NCBI GenBank assembly: GCA_000310025.1
Contig: FN649743.1
Span: 175,757-239,756, forward strand
DNA length: 64,000 bases
Direction: 5' to 3'
Source: Ectocarpus siliculosus
Taxonomy: Eukaryota; Sar; Phaeophyceae; Ectocarpales; Ectocarpaceae
A program made the translations under genes and the position numbers. Every line of letters starts with the position of its first letter. Within the stretch, counting starts at the first letter, position 1. This document shows positions 12,813-25,379 of the stretch, in pieces. The notes beneath the pieces were generated by a model. That model did no database searches, was not told the origin of the DNA, and was given only the letters and a program-made list of their open reading frames with translations.

Positions 12813-15800
12813 ATGGCCGCGGATCGAAACGCCGAAGAACACCAGCTTTTCGACCCAGTCATGACTTGCGGACAAGTTGTGTCGACGGACACTACTAACA
12901 AGGTGAATTTGGCGGACGAGGCTCTGTACCGCCACTACCCACCGGTGAACCCTAGCAGCAGCGGCGCTGCCAGCGGGGGCGGAAGCATCCTCGACGCCGC
13001 GAACGCGTACACCTTCGAGACTCTCAACCGAAAGCTCGCCAGCACGTGGTGCTCCCCATCTCTCCCCTCCTCTTCCGCGGCAACCTCGTGCTGCCCTCCC
13101 CAAGACCCCACGACCAACAACAACAACAACGCAATGAAGTGCCTCACCGACAACTCAGGCAACGCCGCCGCCGGCAACACCACCACCACCACCACCCGCT
13201 CGCCTACACCGGCTGCGGGGGGGATACCACCGACGTCTCGGCTCCGCGGCGGCGGCGGTGGCGCCGAATGCAGACCGGGAGCGGCCCCGACCTCGCAGCT
13301 GCTGTTCCTCGTTCGCCACGGGGAGACGGACATGAACAAGGCCGGGAGGTTGCAGGGGCGCGGCGTGAACGCGCCCCTCAACGGCGCCGGCCTGGATCAA
13401 GCGCAGGGCCTGGGGCGGTTTGTCCGAAACGTTCCGTTCGACACGGTCACCTCCAGCTCGCTGCTCCGGGCACACGAGGTGTGACACGCAGCAGTAGATG
13501 TGCCGATGGGTGCCTTTTGATCGGTCGATTTTGGGAGCCGGGAGTAGTGATAGAGAAAATGGGTTCGCAAGCCCCCCCTCCCGTCACAGCCGTAGATGGC
13601 AGGTACCTGCAGTCTAGTGAACGCGGTAGACAGCAGGGGTCTGTGCCCGGTTTTGATAAACCGACACTGATATCTACGTGCTTTGAAATAGTTGTTAGCG
13701 ATGGTTTCGGTGCCATGTTTATTTGGTCTGCTGAAGTCGCAGCTGCTTGACTTGGGGCTGGCAGATCTACACGTATGTCCTACATTTGATTGTTGTGGTT
13801 TCCCCACCTCCCCCCTTCCCCTCCTCTCTCTTCCTGCCTCATACAACTCCCTCTCTCTCCCTCTCTTTCTGGAACCATAGAGCATGAACGATTTGCCTCA
13901 GAGGTGTACTAGAATGGCAAATATTAGTCCCATGTGGAAGTGTTCCGCAGGCGGTGCCGGTCTTGCCTCGTCGCCTCGTTGTCGAAACACCTTCTACCTG
14001 GATGCTCACGAACCCGGGATGCCTTATTGATGGCTTTCTTCATGACTTTCAACGATCAAGAGAGCTACGTGAACCTAGTTCTACCTCCAGTGGCAATCCG
14101 CACACATCATGTATTAACTTTTTTGTGATATAACAAAAAAATACAAAACTTTCGCCTCCGACGGCATTATGCTTGTGGTTCGGCAGACGGCGATGCGAAT
14201 CGCGGAGAACAACGAGATGTGCCTGAAACTGGCGCAGGAGAATGACCCGGTTCCTCCTGTTCCCCCATCGACATCGACGAAGGAGCAAGAGGGAGAGAAG
14301 ACCACGCCCGCCGACTTCTGCTGCGGCGACAAGGCTCAGGTATTCACCGTGGATGCCGTAGATGTCGTAGATGTCTCGCTCGACGGTGGTTGAAGACAGG
14401 TTTCCCTGGCTCCGTACCTTGCGCTCGCCTGTACGTGGTTCGAAGAGTCCAGCATGTGGAAGCACATGTTGCTGTTGTTTTTTGGTGCTGGAAGACTTGA
14501 GAATCGTGTCCCCGCAGTGGGGAGGCGATGATGACTCCGGCGACGCGCGTAGTAATGTGGCGTGAGATGTTTCCAGTGTTGTGGTTTCAACCACAACAGA
14601 TTGTGTCTGGTGTTCAGACTAACCCGAATTGCGGTCTGAATGGAGCGAGCGATGAGAGTGCGGGAAGCCGCCGCGTATATACCCCTGCGACGCTCGGTGC
14701 GGCGCCTGACAGCTCCAGCCTCACCGAAGACATGGAAAATAGGTATATCTACGGCTACGCACGATCTCCTCCGTCTCCTTTCATTTGGCCGCGTCAAGAT
14801 TCCGAGAGCCCCGCGTGCAGATTAATTGCTCGAACAGGTTGTCCCCAAGAAACGGCAACCCCGCGTTGTGCTTTGTGCTCAAACCCGGAATCGAGGAATC
14901 TAAAGGTCATAGGATCAACATGAGTCATTCTACATGCATGGCTATTTGCAGTTTTTACACCCTTCTCTATTCTCAGATACAAACTGGGCAACGGATCGGA
15001 CGAAGACACGACGGGACATCTTATAACTGAAGAAGATGGAGACCTTTTTTGAAAATTATGCCTGCAATCAGGGAGAGGAACCCTTCTGTGTGACCACGGG
15101 TTGGAGTACACGGCAATAGTGCTGTGAGCGCCGATTCGAAGTGAAGGAAATGAAACAAACACAGAAAGACCACCCGTTCGGGAGAATACTGTACCACAGT
15201 CGAAGGGAATGTTTCACTCACGTCGGTTTGACTTTCACAGGTGCGCGTGCGAAGGTTGGAGGGCCTTGATGAGCTTTCTTGGGGCGAGCTCGAGGGGGAA
15301 GACTCCAAGCTGGAGCCGTTCAAAGGATGCCTCGCTGCGCTGAAGGAGGCCTGGGACGAAGGCGTGTTTGATCGGTGGGTGGTGTCCGCCTTGCCTACCA
15401 CTTGCAACCAGCGGGCGCTCTTGGTCAGACTCCGCCGTTTTATGCACCCGGCCCCGATTTGTGTGTAAAGGGTTTCCTCTTTTGTTCTTGAACAACGTCT
15501 CGACCGGCCTACTGTGCAGTGTGAAGACTAGCAAAGAGTGTTTTATGAAGCTTGCCCTCTACGGGACAAAACTGGCGCCGCTTGTCCCATCCACTTGATG
15601 CTTTTACCCGCGCGACGATTCTTATAGAAGTATGATTTTCGCCTTCGTGCGTGCACAGAGCTGCCGAGGGCGGGGAGAACTTGGTGGAGGTGCAGGCTCG
15701 AGCCAGAGCGGCCGTGGAAACCATTCTAGACAGGGGGAAGGAGCTGAACCTCGTCGTTAGCCACGGCAGGTGAGAATATCGCGATCGGCGTCGAGACAAC

Positions 15801-16204
15801 TTTGCTTTTTTCGGGCTTTATGGGTGGTTCTTTTGGGCGATAGTTTCTCCCGGTGCATCATGGCCGCAAGAGCGTTAACCAAGCTTCAGCCCGTGCTCCG
15901 TCGCGATCCCTCGAGTGTTGGATCTTGTATTTCTGTGTGCACATTTTGTTTGCCAGGCATCAAGGACGGAGCAATTGTTTCCGTTCCGCATCTCATATCC
16001 CGTGGCCGTGTGTCGTTTACCCGTACCATGTGCACACAACGTAGGACGCTGCGGATCCTGATGCTATCCCTCACGGGCCTCGGCATGGACCAGATGACCA
16101 ACATGGGAAAGATCCCCAACTGCGGGACGTACATCCTGGAAGTCCGGCGATCAGGCCCGGCTGCGGCTCGATCCTACCGCCTCCTCCCTGCCCGACCTTC
16201 ATGA
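12813..16204 (+). CDS. Histidine phosphatase superfamily (phosphoglycerate mutase-like) protein, 5 exons
   Basis: The exons are 12813-13478, 14187-14339, 15241-15374, 15659-15769 and 16045-16204 (TGA). Phases agree and give 407 residues. Residues 1-165 form a low-complexity leader rich in Ser, Asn, Thr and Gly. It includes runs of Asn and Thr. The catalytic domain follows: LFLVRHGETD carries the phosphohistidine (RHG motif), then GRLQGRG, a SSSLLRAHETA segment, a GLDELSWGELEGE segment that should carry the acid, and the second catalytic histidine in LVVSHGR, whose last codon is split by an intron. The family includes cofactor-dependent phosphoglycerate mutases and broad or sugar-phosphate phosphatases. 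The substrate cannot be told from motifs alone. A 30-residue Pro/Thr/Glu insertion sits inside exon 2. A different start would only change the leader. Confidence 0.88.
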
Positions 16205-19200
16205 CTGGCTCTGGTCGCTTCTTGACCTTGGCCGCTCTTGCCGTGGCACCTTTGGGCATTGGTGACATTTCATTGCTATCTACCTCGGACTCTTGTTTGT
16301 GGAAGAGAGTGATTTTTGTTGTGTTCTTTGTAAAGAAACACGAAAGAAAAAATATCAGAGCGAGTGCCGCCGTAGCGACGGAAATCTTGACATGGTTGAT
16401 ATTGATACATACCTTGGTCAATTTTTGAGGTTTGGTATTGACATGTTTACACGAAACTCGTTTTTTTTGTTACGACAGGGCGACTTCAGCTGAGTAAAAT
16501 GTCGATGGTACGCGTTAAGTTCATCACCCCTGTTGTGTAAACGGCCAACGGTTGTAGATACATGGTCTATGGTCGTGAAAATTGGTTTAGTGTTTTGTGT
16601 TCTCTCTGTGCTCATGTTCGTGGTCTGTCTGTCTTGTTAGACATGGACGGCGCTTCTTCGGTCTCCGTAGATACCTGCTGGGTGTTTGCGTCGACGCGGA
16701 GTCGCGCAAGGGTTGCAGACACAGTAGATGTGTGTTCGCTGAGCACCACCTTTTTAGGTCCGTCGGTAGCGCAAAATATAAAGCCGCTTCATAGGAGTCG
16801 CCTGCTGTTGTGCAGCAGTTCTAGTCTAACGCACCAGACTCTGTTAGCTAAAAAATGGGTATACTTGTCTCACAGTAGTAGTGCGGCGGGTAGTTGGGTC
16901 TAAGGTGTCTGTGGCGTGTCGCTCTCCGCCGCCGTTTTCGTTCTTCTCACGGAAGAATAGCACAACAGGATAGGGCGGATAGATAGCGTTCGGCGGTCGC
17001 ACAGCACCTTCGCGCGCAGGCGTGCAGGGTGGCCGCGTGCTGTGCCGAATTTTTGTGCTCGGTCGTAGCACCGTTTTATAGTGCCACCAGTATGAGGAAA
17101 TCATGGTGGCGCATACGTAGGCAGGTGTGTTGCAGTACAAGAGGTGTTTGTTTTAGTTGCTGGCTAACTAGTATTTTAGTGTGCAGTGTAGTGGAGTCTA
17201 GCTGGGTCGCTCCCCGCCGCCCATATTTCATTCTCGTCCTATGGAAGAAGAACGCACCACAGGGAAATACGGATTGCAGCCGTGGAGCACAATCCGCAGT
17301 GCTCACGGACATCGAACAGGCGGGTCGTGAGCTTTTGTACGTGGTGCTGTGCCACCAACGTCGTCAAACTGCATTCAGGGTTTGATATGCTGAGGGCGGG
17401 ACACCGCACGAGTACTTCACTACTTCCATCGAAAACGCACTGTTGCATACCTGGTACCGGCTTGTATGCTTCTTCTGATTCATTCCTTCGTGAAGGAAAT
17501 GACACAGCGGCGTGCAGGCCAAATTGTTGTACCTTAGCGACAGGGTTTGAAGGAATCCCTACAAGCTTGGTTCTATCGGTGTGTGTGTCCATGACTCGCA
17601 GTGCAGATCTGGCACACACCAGAGCGCACCGAGCGTGAGAAACATTTCGCGGCTCAAGCGTAGGTCTCCCAAAGACAACGTGTGTCGGCAAATCAAGACA
17701 ATCTTCACAAGCAACAACATGTACATTATAAAAAAAAAAACCTAAGATTTCCCAAGTGCACCATGGACGTGCGAAGCAAGATTCTGGTATCTACGCCTCC
17801 AGGGACATCACGGCCAAGATGGGGAATCTATTCTCCCGAAATCCTCGACGATTTATTCTGGCAGTTTCAAGTTCCACGACGTGACGGAGAAACAAAGAAA
17901 AACGTATATTCCAGGGCAAAGGAACAAGGACACAAGGACAACCTCTCTCTGCTCGGGATTTCTGCAGGTTTCACATGACGCCGTGCTCCATCACCTGCCC
18001 AACCCCGGTTTCCAGGGGACTAAGCTTCGCGCGTGCCAAACGCGTCGCCGACGAACTGCAGCAGTAACTGTAGCCCGACTTACTCCTTGTCTATGCCCGA
18101 ACTCAACGCCGACAAACTACAGTGACTGCTGTATCGGTCCAACTAGCCCGACTCAGTCCTAGTCCATCTCCGTGGAAATCACAATTTACACCATAGAAGG
18201 ACATGGCAGTTGCTCTACGAAGCAAACAAGTAGCTGTGAACATGACACGCCAACGCCGCTGGGAAACCTTCGGTAATCCCGGCTCAGGACTGGCTGAACG
18301 GCATAACCGAAAGGGGATTATTCCTACACCAGCAAGCCGACATCCGTCAATACGGGTAAAACCTTCCCATTTCTTCCCTAGATGCAAAAACATCAAGACG
18401 GCGGGTGCCGCAAATCACATACGGAACTCAACAAATGCCGCAGTCTTGGCTTGTACTTTCTCTAGAGGGATATTTTAACCCAACAACAGCTGTGTTGGTT
18501 TTAAGTGTGGGACTCGTAACATAGCGATATCACGTACTGAGCTTCATTGATGCTTAGGTCAACCATAGTCTTGTTGACTCTCACGTTCTTTGGTGATGGG
18601 AACGCTCGTCTACGGCCGTTTCTCTCGGCCGTACAGTAGCAAAGTCCACCAATAAAATTGAACTTCTCAAACCAATCACTCAATGGTGGAGTGAGTTACA
18701 ACGGCGGAAGAACGAGGGCACCATGCTTGGCACCTGGGCAAGAATGGCGATTGTCGTCGGGCTTCACCTACCGGTGGTTTGGTTTTCGCCTTCGGTGGCG
18801 AAACTTCCCCTGAACCGCAAAGCCACAACCAACCATCGCCACCATCGTCAACATTTCCTCGTTGTTAGTGCGCAACGCCCGGGGCTCGTCACGCAGCATT
18901 GTCGCTGCAGCTCGCGTCGACGGCGAAAGAGCCACCATTGCATTCCGCGTGCTTCTCAAACAACCCCCCCCAAGAGCAGCACCGTCGTACTTGATGCATG
19001 CGGCACGCCTCGATAAAAAAAACAGGGAAAACCAAAGACATGTGCCGTCGCCTTTCAAGCAGCAGCACCGTCGTACATGATACATGCGACACGCCCTGAC
19101 CCACAAAAACAGGGAACACCAAAGGCACATGCGGTCGCCATTTCAGCGGGCGACCCGTGTAGCCGACGGCAACAGGCGTCGGTCGACGAAACAGGGTACA

Positions 19201-19355
19201 ACCCCGCGACACAAAACAAGCAACACAACCCACAGAAACACAACAAAAACACATGCTCGTACATCTGAGCGACATCAGCACCGCCAGTTGGACATCTTCG
19301 CGTCCAGAACAGAAAACCGACGCTATCACCCCCGGACGGTCGCCATATTCGTCAG
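16205..19355. other. Gene-poor stretch
   Basis: There is no exon chain with fitting phases or family signatures. The short open frames on both strands look random. Two segments near 16855-16975 and 17155-17270 share a diverged phrase (gggtcgctc-ccgccgcc ... ggaagaa-agca-cacagg), which suggests an old duplication. A clearer tandem duplication at 18974-19150 is listed separately. Confidence 0.45.
18974..19150. repeat. Two tandem copies of a unit of about 88 bp
   Basis: Copy 1 starts at 18974 and copy 2 near 19061. Both begin with a GCAGCACCGTCGTAC phrase and continue through a GCATG/ACATG-CGRCACGCC phrase, AAAACAGGGAA and ACATGYGGTCGCC. The copies differ by substitutions and small indels, so the duplication is not recent. 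Confidence 0.75.
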
Positions 19356-22300
19356 TCACGCTTCCGGATCGCTTGCTTCCCCTCCCCCGTCGTCCGAGTC
19401 GTCCAAATCGTCCTCCCCGAAAACGCTCGACGCCACGACTTCTACCACGTCGAATTCTTTCTCGAAGAACGGGAACAGCAGCAGCCTGCCGCCGGGTAAC
19501 AAAATTCAGGAACAGAGCGTAGATACTGTAGAACGTGCGTGTGTTGACAGATAGTATACAATACTATACGAGCCTTTGTTTGTATCACAGCACAACGCTT
19601 TGAAACGCACGGAGATAGCAGTCGACTGGAAATCGCAGCCAGACGCGACCACATGCTTGGCTCAACATTCATCGTAATGGCCCGAAGAAAACAAAACCTC
19701 TGCCGGCGCCAAAAAGCCAAGTGGACACAGCGTGGCTCGTGAACACACCGCGCTCTTACTATCACTCGGATGCGATTCGAGAGACGGCTGGGGCCGCGGC
19801 AGCGCCGAGCCGGACATCCAAAGAAACATGTTCTACTGCTGTTGCGAAAACAGTGAGCCGTACTCCACAGACAGGGGGGGAGGTTGCACCCTCTCCGAAG
19901 GGGGATCTCGACAGCACACAGGAGCAATTTGATAGGCTGAAAGGAGCCAACCGGCGTCCGTCAAGCCATATCGTGCATCTCACCACCAGACGAGATCCGA
20001 CTGGGTCATGCTCCCAATCCCCTTCCCAGGCTCGCCATCTGCAGTGTCCGGCTCCTTCTCGGGGCCCTTTGCTGACGCCGATGGTCGCGCGCCTGAGTCC
20101 TTCATTCGGACGTCCCCACCGTCATCGGAAGCGGAGTCGGAGTCCGAGTCCGACGTAGGGGGGTCTTCGGTGTGGAGGCCTAGCGCCCTTCCAAGAGCCG
20201 CCAACGCCGGTCCGTTCACGTCGCAGTCGAACACGTCCTCTTGGTCGTTACACGCGCTTCCTGGAAGAAAAAAAAAAGAAAGAACAGAACTGTCAATTTC
20301 CACAGCCGCGTTGCAAAAAGGTTGCTAGGGTTGTCGGCTTCCGTTTCACACCAAGAAACTTCCGTAGGGTCGATGCGAAACACCGAAGGGTGCCACTACA
20401 GAGAACATCGAGACAGGCAGATTCAAGTCAGAGAGAGAGAGAGAGGGAGAGAGGGAGAGAGGGAGAGAGAGAGAGAGAGAGAAAAAGAGAGATACTATTT
20501 AGCAACGTGCTCGGCATCTACCAGTTGGGCGGCCTGGCTCGTGTTGGACCATGCCGTGCCTGCTGCCCGTGACATAGGAGCTGCGGGAAAGAGCTTGCCA
20601 GTCTCACCTCCCTCCTCCTCCCCCTCCTCCTCATCGTCGTTGTCGTTGTCGTCGACGTCGTCGTCTCCCTTCTTCGGTTTGGGGGGGGGCATCACGCAGG
20701 CAGGGCCGTCTCCTCTCGCGTACACCAACGCCTGCAGCAGAGTTGCCGGCGCGTCGTACCCGATCCCTCCGCTGATGGAGTACGACACCAGCGTCCGGGG
20801 CTCGTAATCCAGCCCCTGGTACTCCGCAAAAACGCACAGACAGTCGGCACACACGGGAGGAGGGATGTGTCACGGCGTCGAGCCTGGCCGACAGAGGGTC
20901 GGACTTGCGGAGGAATACCGATTGATGTAGAATGTCGGGGAGGGAGGGAGGGACCGTGTCGATTCNNNNNNNNNNNNNNNNNNNNNNNNNNNNNNNNNNN
21001 NNNNNNNNNNNNNNNNNNNNNNNNNNNNNNNNNNNNNNNNNNNNNNNNNNNNNNNNNNNNNNNNNAGGGGGCGGGCCCCGTATTTAACAGCGAGACGACG
21101 AGGAAAGGGGGGGAGGGGGGCACATGCATGTGCGACGCGGGGAGGCAGGAGAAAACCGCGAGGCCGACCCGCCGCGGCTCAGGCCACTTTCCGCCTGGAG
21201 GTGCCGATATTCTCTTTCCACGCGGAGGAATGAGGAGGGGCAAGCGGGCAAGCGGGCAAGCGGGCAAGCGGTGAGTTTCGCCCGGAAAAAAACACGGCCG
21301 CGACAAGGGAGGGCGGCCTAACATCAGAAGGACACGGGAAAAAAATAGGACGGGACGGCAACAACGCCTCACCTCGTCGTCCTCTTCGCACTGCTTCGCG
21401 TCTCCGTTCACCCCCTGCTTCCCTCCCTCCTCGTCATCGGCACCCTCATCCTCCTCCTCACCCACCTCCTCCTCCTCGCCGCCTTTGGGTCGCTTCCTAC
21501 CCTTGTCGTTGCCGCCCCGGCCCTCCTCGCTCTCCCGGCCCCTCGACCCGGCCCTCTTCCGCCCCTCCTTGCCGTGGCTATCACCGCCGCCGCCGCCGCC
21601 GCCGTCGCAGGAGACGTCTTTGCCGGCGGCGATCTTGGCGGGGACGGCTGTCGCCGAACCCTTCTTCTCGAACAAAGAACCGCCTTCGTTGTCGCCCTTC
21701 GGGGTCGTCGATATCACCGCCGAAGGTTCTTCTTCTTCGTCGTCGTCCTCGTCGTCGTCGAGCGCCAGGTCGATCACCTCCCCCGCCTCTTGGTGGTCGT
21801 GGTCGCGGGCGTCGCCACCGCCCACAGCGCGTCCCCCCTCCCCGCGCGAGGGTTCGGCGGGGCCGCTCCGCAGAGGCTCTCTCCGGAAGCGGAAGGTGAG
21901 GAACACGGGTGATTCTGCATCATCGTCATGGTCGTCGTCATCGTCCTCGTCCGAAGAGGTTCCTTTATCTTCTTCGCCTGTTGTCGCTTTCCCTCCCGCC
22001 GCAGCCGCCGCCCGCGCTGCCGCGGCCACCGTTCCCTCGGACAGCGTCGGCTTGCCTCGTGTTGCAGCAGCAGACGTGAGGGCAGGGCCATCGGTGCCCG
22101 CGCTGGCCGCGGCAGTAGCGGTGGAATCTGTGCCGGTTCGCGAGAACTCCACCTCAGCGTCTATCGTCGTGAAACCGTTTAAAGCAGCTACCTGGGAACG
22201 TGGAACAAGATTGGACGAGTCAGGCACCTTCTCGCCCTTGATACTCGACTGGTGGGACCATAGAACACGCGTATTGCTATAGTGGGCGTGGGGGCAGCGG

Positions 22301-24580
22301 GTGGCACCTATCCAAACTTGAGGGTTATCAAAACAGGAGATGGACACAAACCACTGGGACCTGGGACCGGTTCCACTTTGATAGCCTGACCTTCCATCCT
22401 TTCTTGTCGTACATTGAACATCATACCCCGGCCCCCCACCCCTCATCATTTACCAGACCACACCAGGACAAAGATGACGAAAACACTGGCAACAGAACGA
22501 TCGCCTAGCAAAAAAAGAGGCGCTGGAAATGGTCTCGCTTACAAGTGCGTAGCTTTTCAAGCCCTGTTGTCTACCACACAGCAGTTCGCACTCCCCGTAC
22601 ACCGTGCTCATCACCGCGGCACAAAACCAACGGCGATACGTCGATACCTCCAGAGAGTAACGCCCTCGCTGTTGCAGCGCAGGAAACTACTGTACAGCAC
22701 AACATTAAAGCCTACTCGTCTGACAGGCACATCGGCGCCAAAAGACATCACGTGCGCAGATACGTATGCTTGAAAAAATGCATCGTCAGTCGAGGATGGG
22801 CCGAAGTACGGCACCCAGCAGGAGGGGGAGGCCTCATTTTTTCTATATCTGCAATACCGCCCTCGTTGCCACAACGCCTACCTTGTCCAGGCGGTTTATC
22901 TTCATGCCCTCGAGCATGCGCAGGACGTTGTCCGGCAGCTCATCGGTGGAGGGAACCTTCCTCGCCCCCTCGCCGCCGCCGCCGTTCTCCGCTCCCTCCT
23001 CGTCGCGGCCGTCCGAAAAGAGTCCAAACGGGTCTTCCTCGTGAAGAGACCTGCATCATCACCATCATCACGATCGTCATGACTCAACATCATGATCATC
23101 ATCGTCGTTGTCATCATCACCAATATCGTCAGCAGCAGCAGCAGCAGCAGCAGCATCAGCATCAGCATCAGCATCATCGTCGTCATCAGCATCATCGTAT
23201 GCGTCTGCCTCCGTGCGTTTAAAAAACACAGGAGATTTGGCTACCCGACCGAAATCTGTGTCTATCTGACAACCTCGTGAGTGGGCTGAAGGAGCCAGCA
23301 CTTGGCGAGGATTTAGTCTACATGTAACTGCTGCGGTAGCCTGGGACCCAGGGGACACTGATGTTGCTACATTCCTTGTGGAGCCCAAACAAGAACAGCG
23401 GGTTTTCCTATGGAGAAGCAAGCCATCGGGGGTTCGCTTCTGCTGTAGGATCAATTGCGTTGAAAAAAATATATATATACGCTTCGAATATTGGACGTTT
23501 CGATATTTCCGTAGGGAGGACAACAGAGGTGACCATGTCCGGATGTGACGTCCAATTTCAACTGCTGTTTCGTGCCGGCAAGAGCGCTGTGAGACCTTGT
23601 GTGAGCGTGAGTTTGCGGGGGGTTGTTTTTATTCCTGCCATGGCTGCCGCTCTCCCGCCGCCATTGCCAGCCCTGCTCTGCGTCGTTGCGTGGTTCGGCA
23701 GTGAGAGGATTGAGAACGTGCTGCAGCCTACCGCACGTGACGCAAGATACCATACCCCCTGTACCGGTTTTCGAAGATCAGCTACTCCGTGACGGCAGTT
23801 AAACGGGGGGCTCCCGATGAGACGGTTCCAGTGCCCCCCGATTTACGGCACTGCTGCCCTCCTCTGCTGTGGAATAATCGAGCCTTGAAGATCAGTCCAG
23901 GGTGTGTGTGAGGTCGTATGTCACCTACGGTTCAGCAGCGTCAAGCCTGTCTCGAGAAAACGCACAACAACCGTAGTGTGTAACGGTGTGTGGGTACCGG
24001 TACTATATACCGTCACATCGAACGGAACCGCGAGCGCGCGGCAGCGGGAAAACAAGAAGGGGGAGAGAGGGAGAGGGAGAGTGCGACCCGCACGTACAGG
24101 CAGTTGAATACGGTGCGTGCACTCGGTCGGAATAACTCTGTCTCTGCATTGTACTCTGACACGCTGACCGTTGTGGTCCGCTGCTCCGCAAGTCCGGGCT
24201 GAACGCTGCTGCTGCTGTTGCTGTAACACGCAGCAGGGGGAGAAAAGCAAACCGGCTCGGATACTAACGACCCCCCCGCCGGCATAGAGGACCATCACGC
24301 ACTGCTTTGTTCTCTATGAGCTGCTGACTGTAGACATGTCGTCCTCATGAAGGCAGGTAGGCAGGTAGGGAGGTGGCACCGAAGCGCGCCATCCATCTTC
24401 TGTCACTCATCCCTTTCTCCCCCCACACCTTTCTCCCCCCACACACCTGATTTTCATCTTGGCCGCCAGGAGCCTGGCATCCTCCGACACCCGAGCGAGC
24501 AAATCCTCTGGAAGGCACGTGTCGCTGTGCTTCTTCACCAACGCCAGGATGTCATCCTGCAGGGAGGAAGCCCCGGCCAT
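19356..24580 (-). CDS. Unrecognised acidic low-complexity protein, 6 exons
   Basis: The exons in gene order are 24580-24447, 23050-22882, 22191-21373, 20815-20608, 20260-19984 and, less surely, 19485-19356. Phases agree throughout and give about 578 residues. Exon 1 starts at MAGASSLQDD and is predicted helical. Exon 2 has EEDPFGLFSDGRDEE. Exon 3 is 273 residues of Ala-, Asp/Glu- and Gly-rich sequence with basic patches (GRKRAG, KGRKRPKGG) that could act as nuclear-import signals. Exon 4 has a conserved-looking LDYEPRTLVSYSISGGIGYD before another acid tract. The last exon carries LLLFPFFEKEFDVVEVV and an acidic tail. If the weak last acceptor is wrong, the protein ends at the TGA at 19982-19980. 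I do not recognise a family. Nuclear location is inferred from composition. An upstream in-frame ATG at 24637 is an alternative start. Confidence 0.6.
20429..20490. repeat. GA-rich microsatellite
   Basis: A (GA)n/(GGGA)n tract lies in the intron between exons 4 and 5 of the acidic-protein gene. Confidence 0.85.
20966..21065. other. Assembly gap of 100 N
   Basis: Exactly 100 unknown bases lie in the intron between exons 3 and 4 of the acidic-protein gene, so the true intron length is unknown. The flanks are G-rich. Confidence 0.98.
23130..23200. repeat. CAG/CATCAG triplet repeat
   Basis: A run of CAG units passes into CAT-CAG hexamers and then GTC/ATC triplets. It lies in intron 1 of the acidic-protein gene, just before the exon 2 acceptor on the minus strand, and it reads as CTG/GAT in the transcript. 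It is not coding. Confidence 0.85.
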
Positions 24581-25379
24581 CTTGAGCGAGGGGAGCGCGC
24601 TTTGGAGTGAGAGCGCAGGTGGGCGCTGGGCAAGCAAACGGCCGCCCTCCGTTTCAAAAATGGCTGTTATTCCGCCGCATTTCTTGTAACGGCAATTTTT
24701 TGCGACGCCGTCATCGCCGTCATCGCCGTCATGGCGTCATGGCGTCATCATCCACGTGTTGCGGGGACGCGCCCACCCAACCCGCGCTCAACATCGTGAG
24801 CATAAAGGTCGAGGAAAGGAGCTACTTCTCAGTTTGTCTCCTCCTGAATCCTTACGCTCAAGCAGCCAAGCACCTAATTACGCCGCATCTGGCACATGCG
24901 GCGACCCTGTGTCTCCACACCCACCAAGCATTGTTGCTAATCAGGTATTACATCGTCTCCATCGCTCTGCAGGTCGTTGCAACCATCGCAAGAGGAAGAT
25001 GACGACAGGCGGCATCTCCTATTGCCGTGGGACCTCAACGATGCCAGCAGTGCCCTGGATCGGGTTCGACAAGATACTCTTGAAACGTCCATTTTTCCTA
25101 CAGTCAAACACGTCGATCCGCAGTTGGCGAAAATATTTTACATACACTTCCAACATGTCCTCATCCTCTTCGTGCAAGCATTTGGAGCTGTACACATCGA
25201 CCAGTAGGAGTCGGATACCTGCGATCTGTCTCCTCTTGCAGCGGATAGGTATATACTCAGCACGCGTTGAACGACAGCTCCAACTTGTCCAAGCAACGGA
25301 TCGACTGATAGAAGGATGAACAGGGTATCCCGCATAACCGCTTCGAAAACGGTGACCTGCGTGAGCCTATTGCCTGGCT
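24581..25379. other. Upstream flank of the acidic-protein gene and left flank of a retroelement relic
   Basis: A small duplication (cgtcatcgc and ggcgtcat phrases) lies at 24708-24750. From about 24977 a plus-strand frame is open (EEDDDRRHLLLPWDLNDA and onwards). It might be the eroded 5' part of the reverse-transcriptase element or chance. No gene was assigned. Confidence 0.35.

Noticed and set aside
21485-22282. Long plus-strand frame of 265 codons with Ser/Pro runs
   Set aside because: It is antisense to exon 3 of the acidic-protein gene. The Asp/Glu triplets read as Ser/Val on the other strand.
23130-23200. Regular repeats as a CRISPR array
   Set aside because: They are triplet microsatellites without unique spacers, in a eukaryotic intron.
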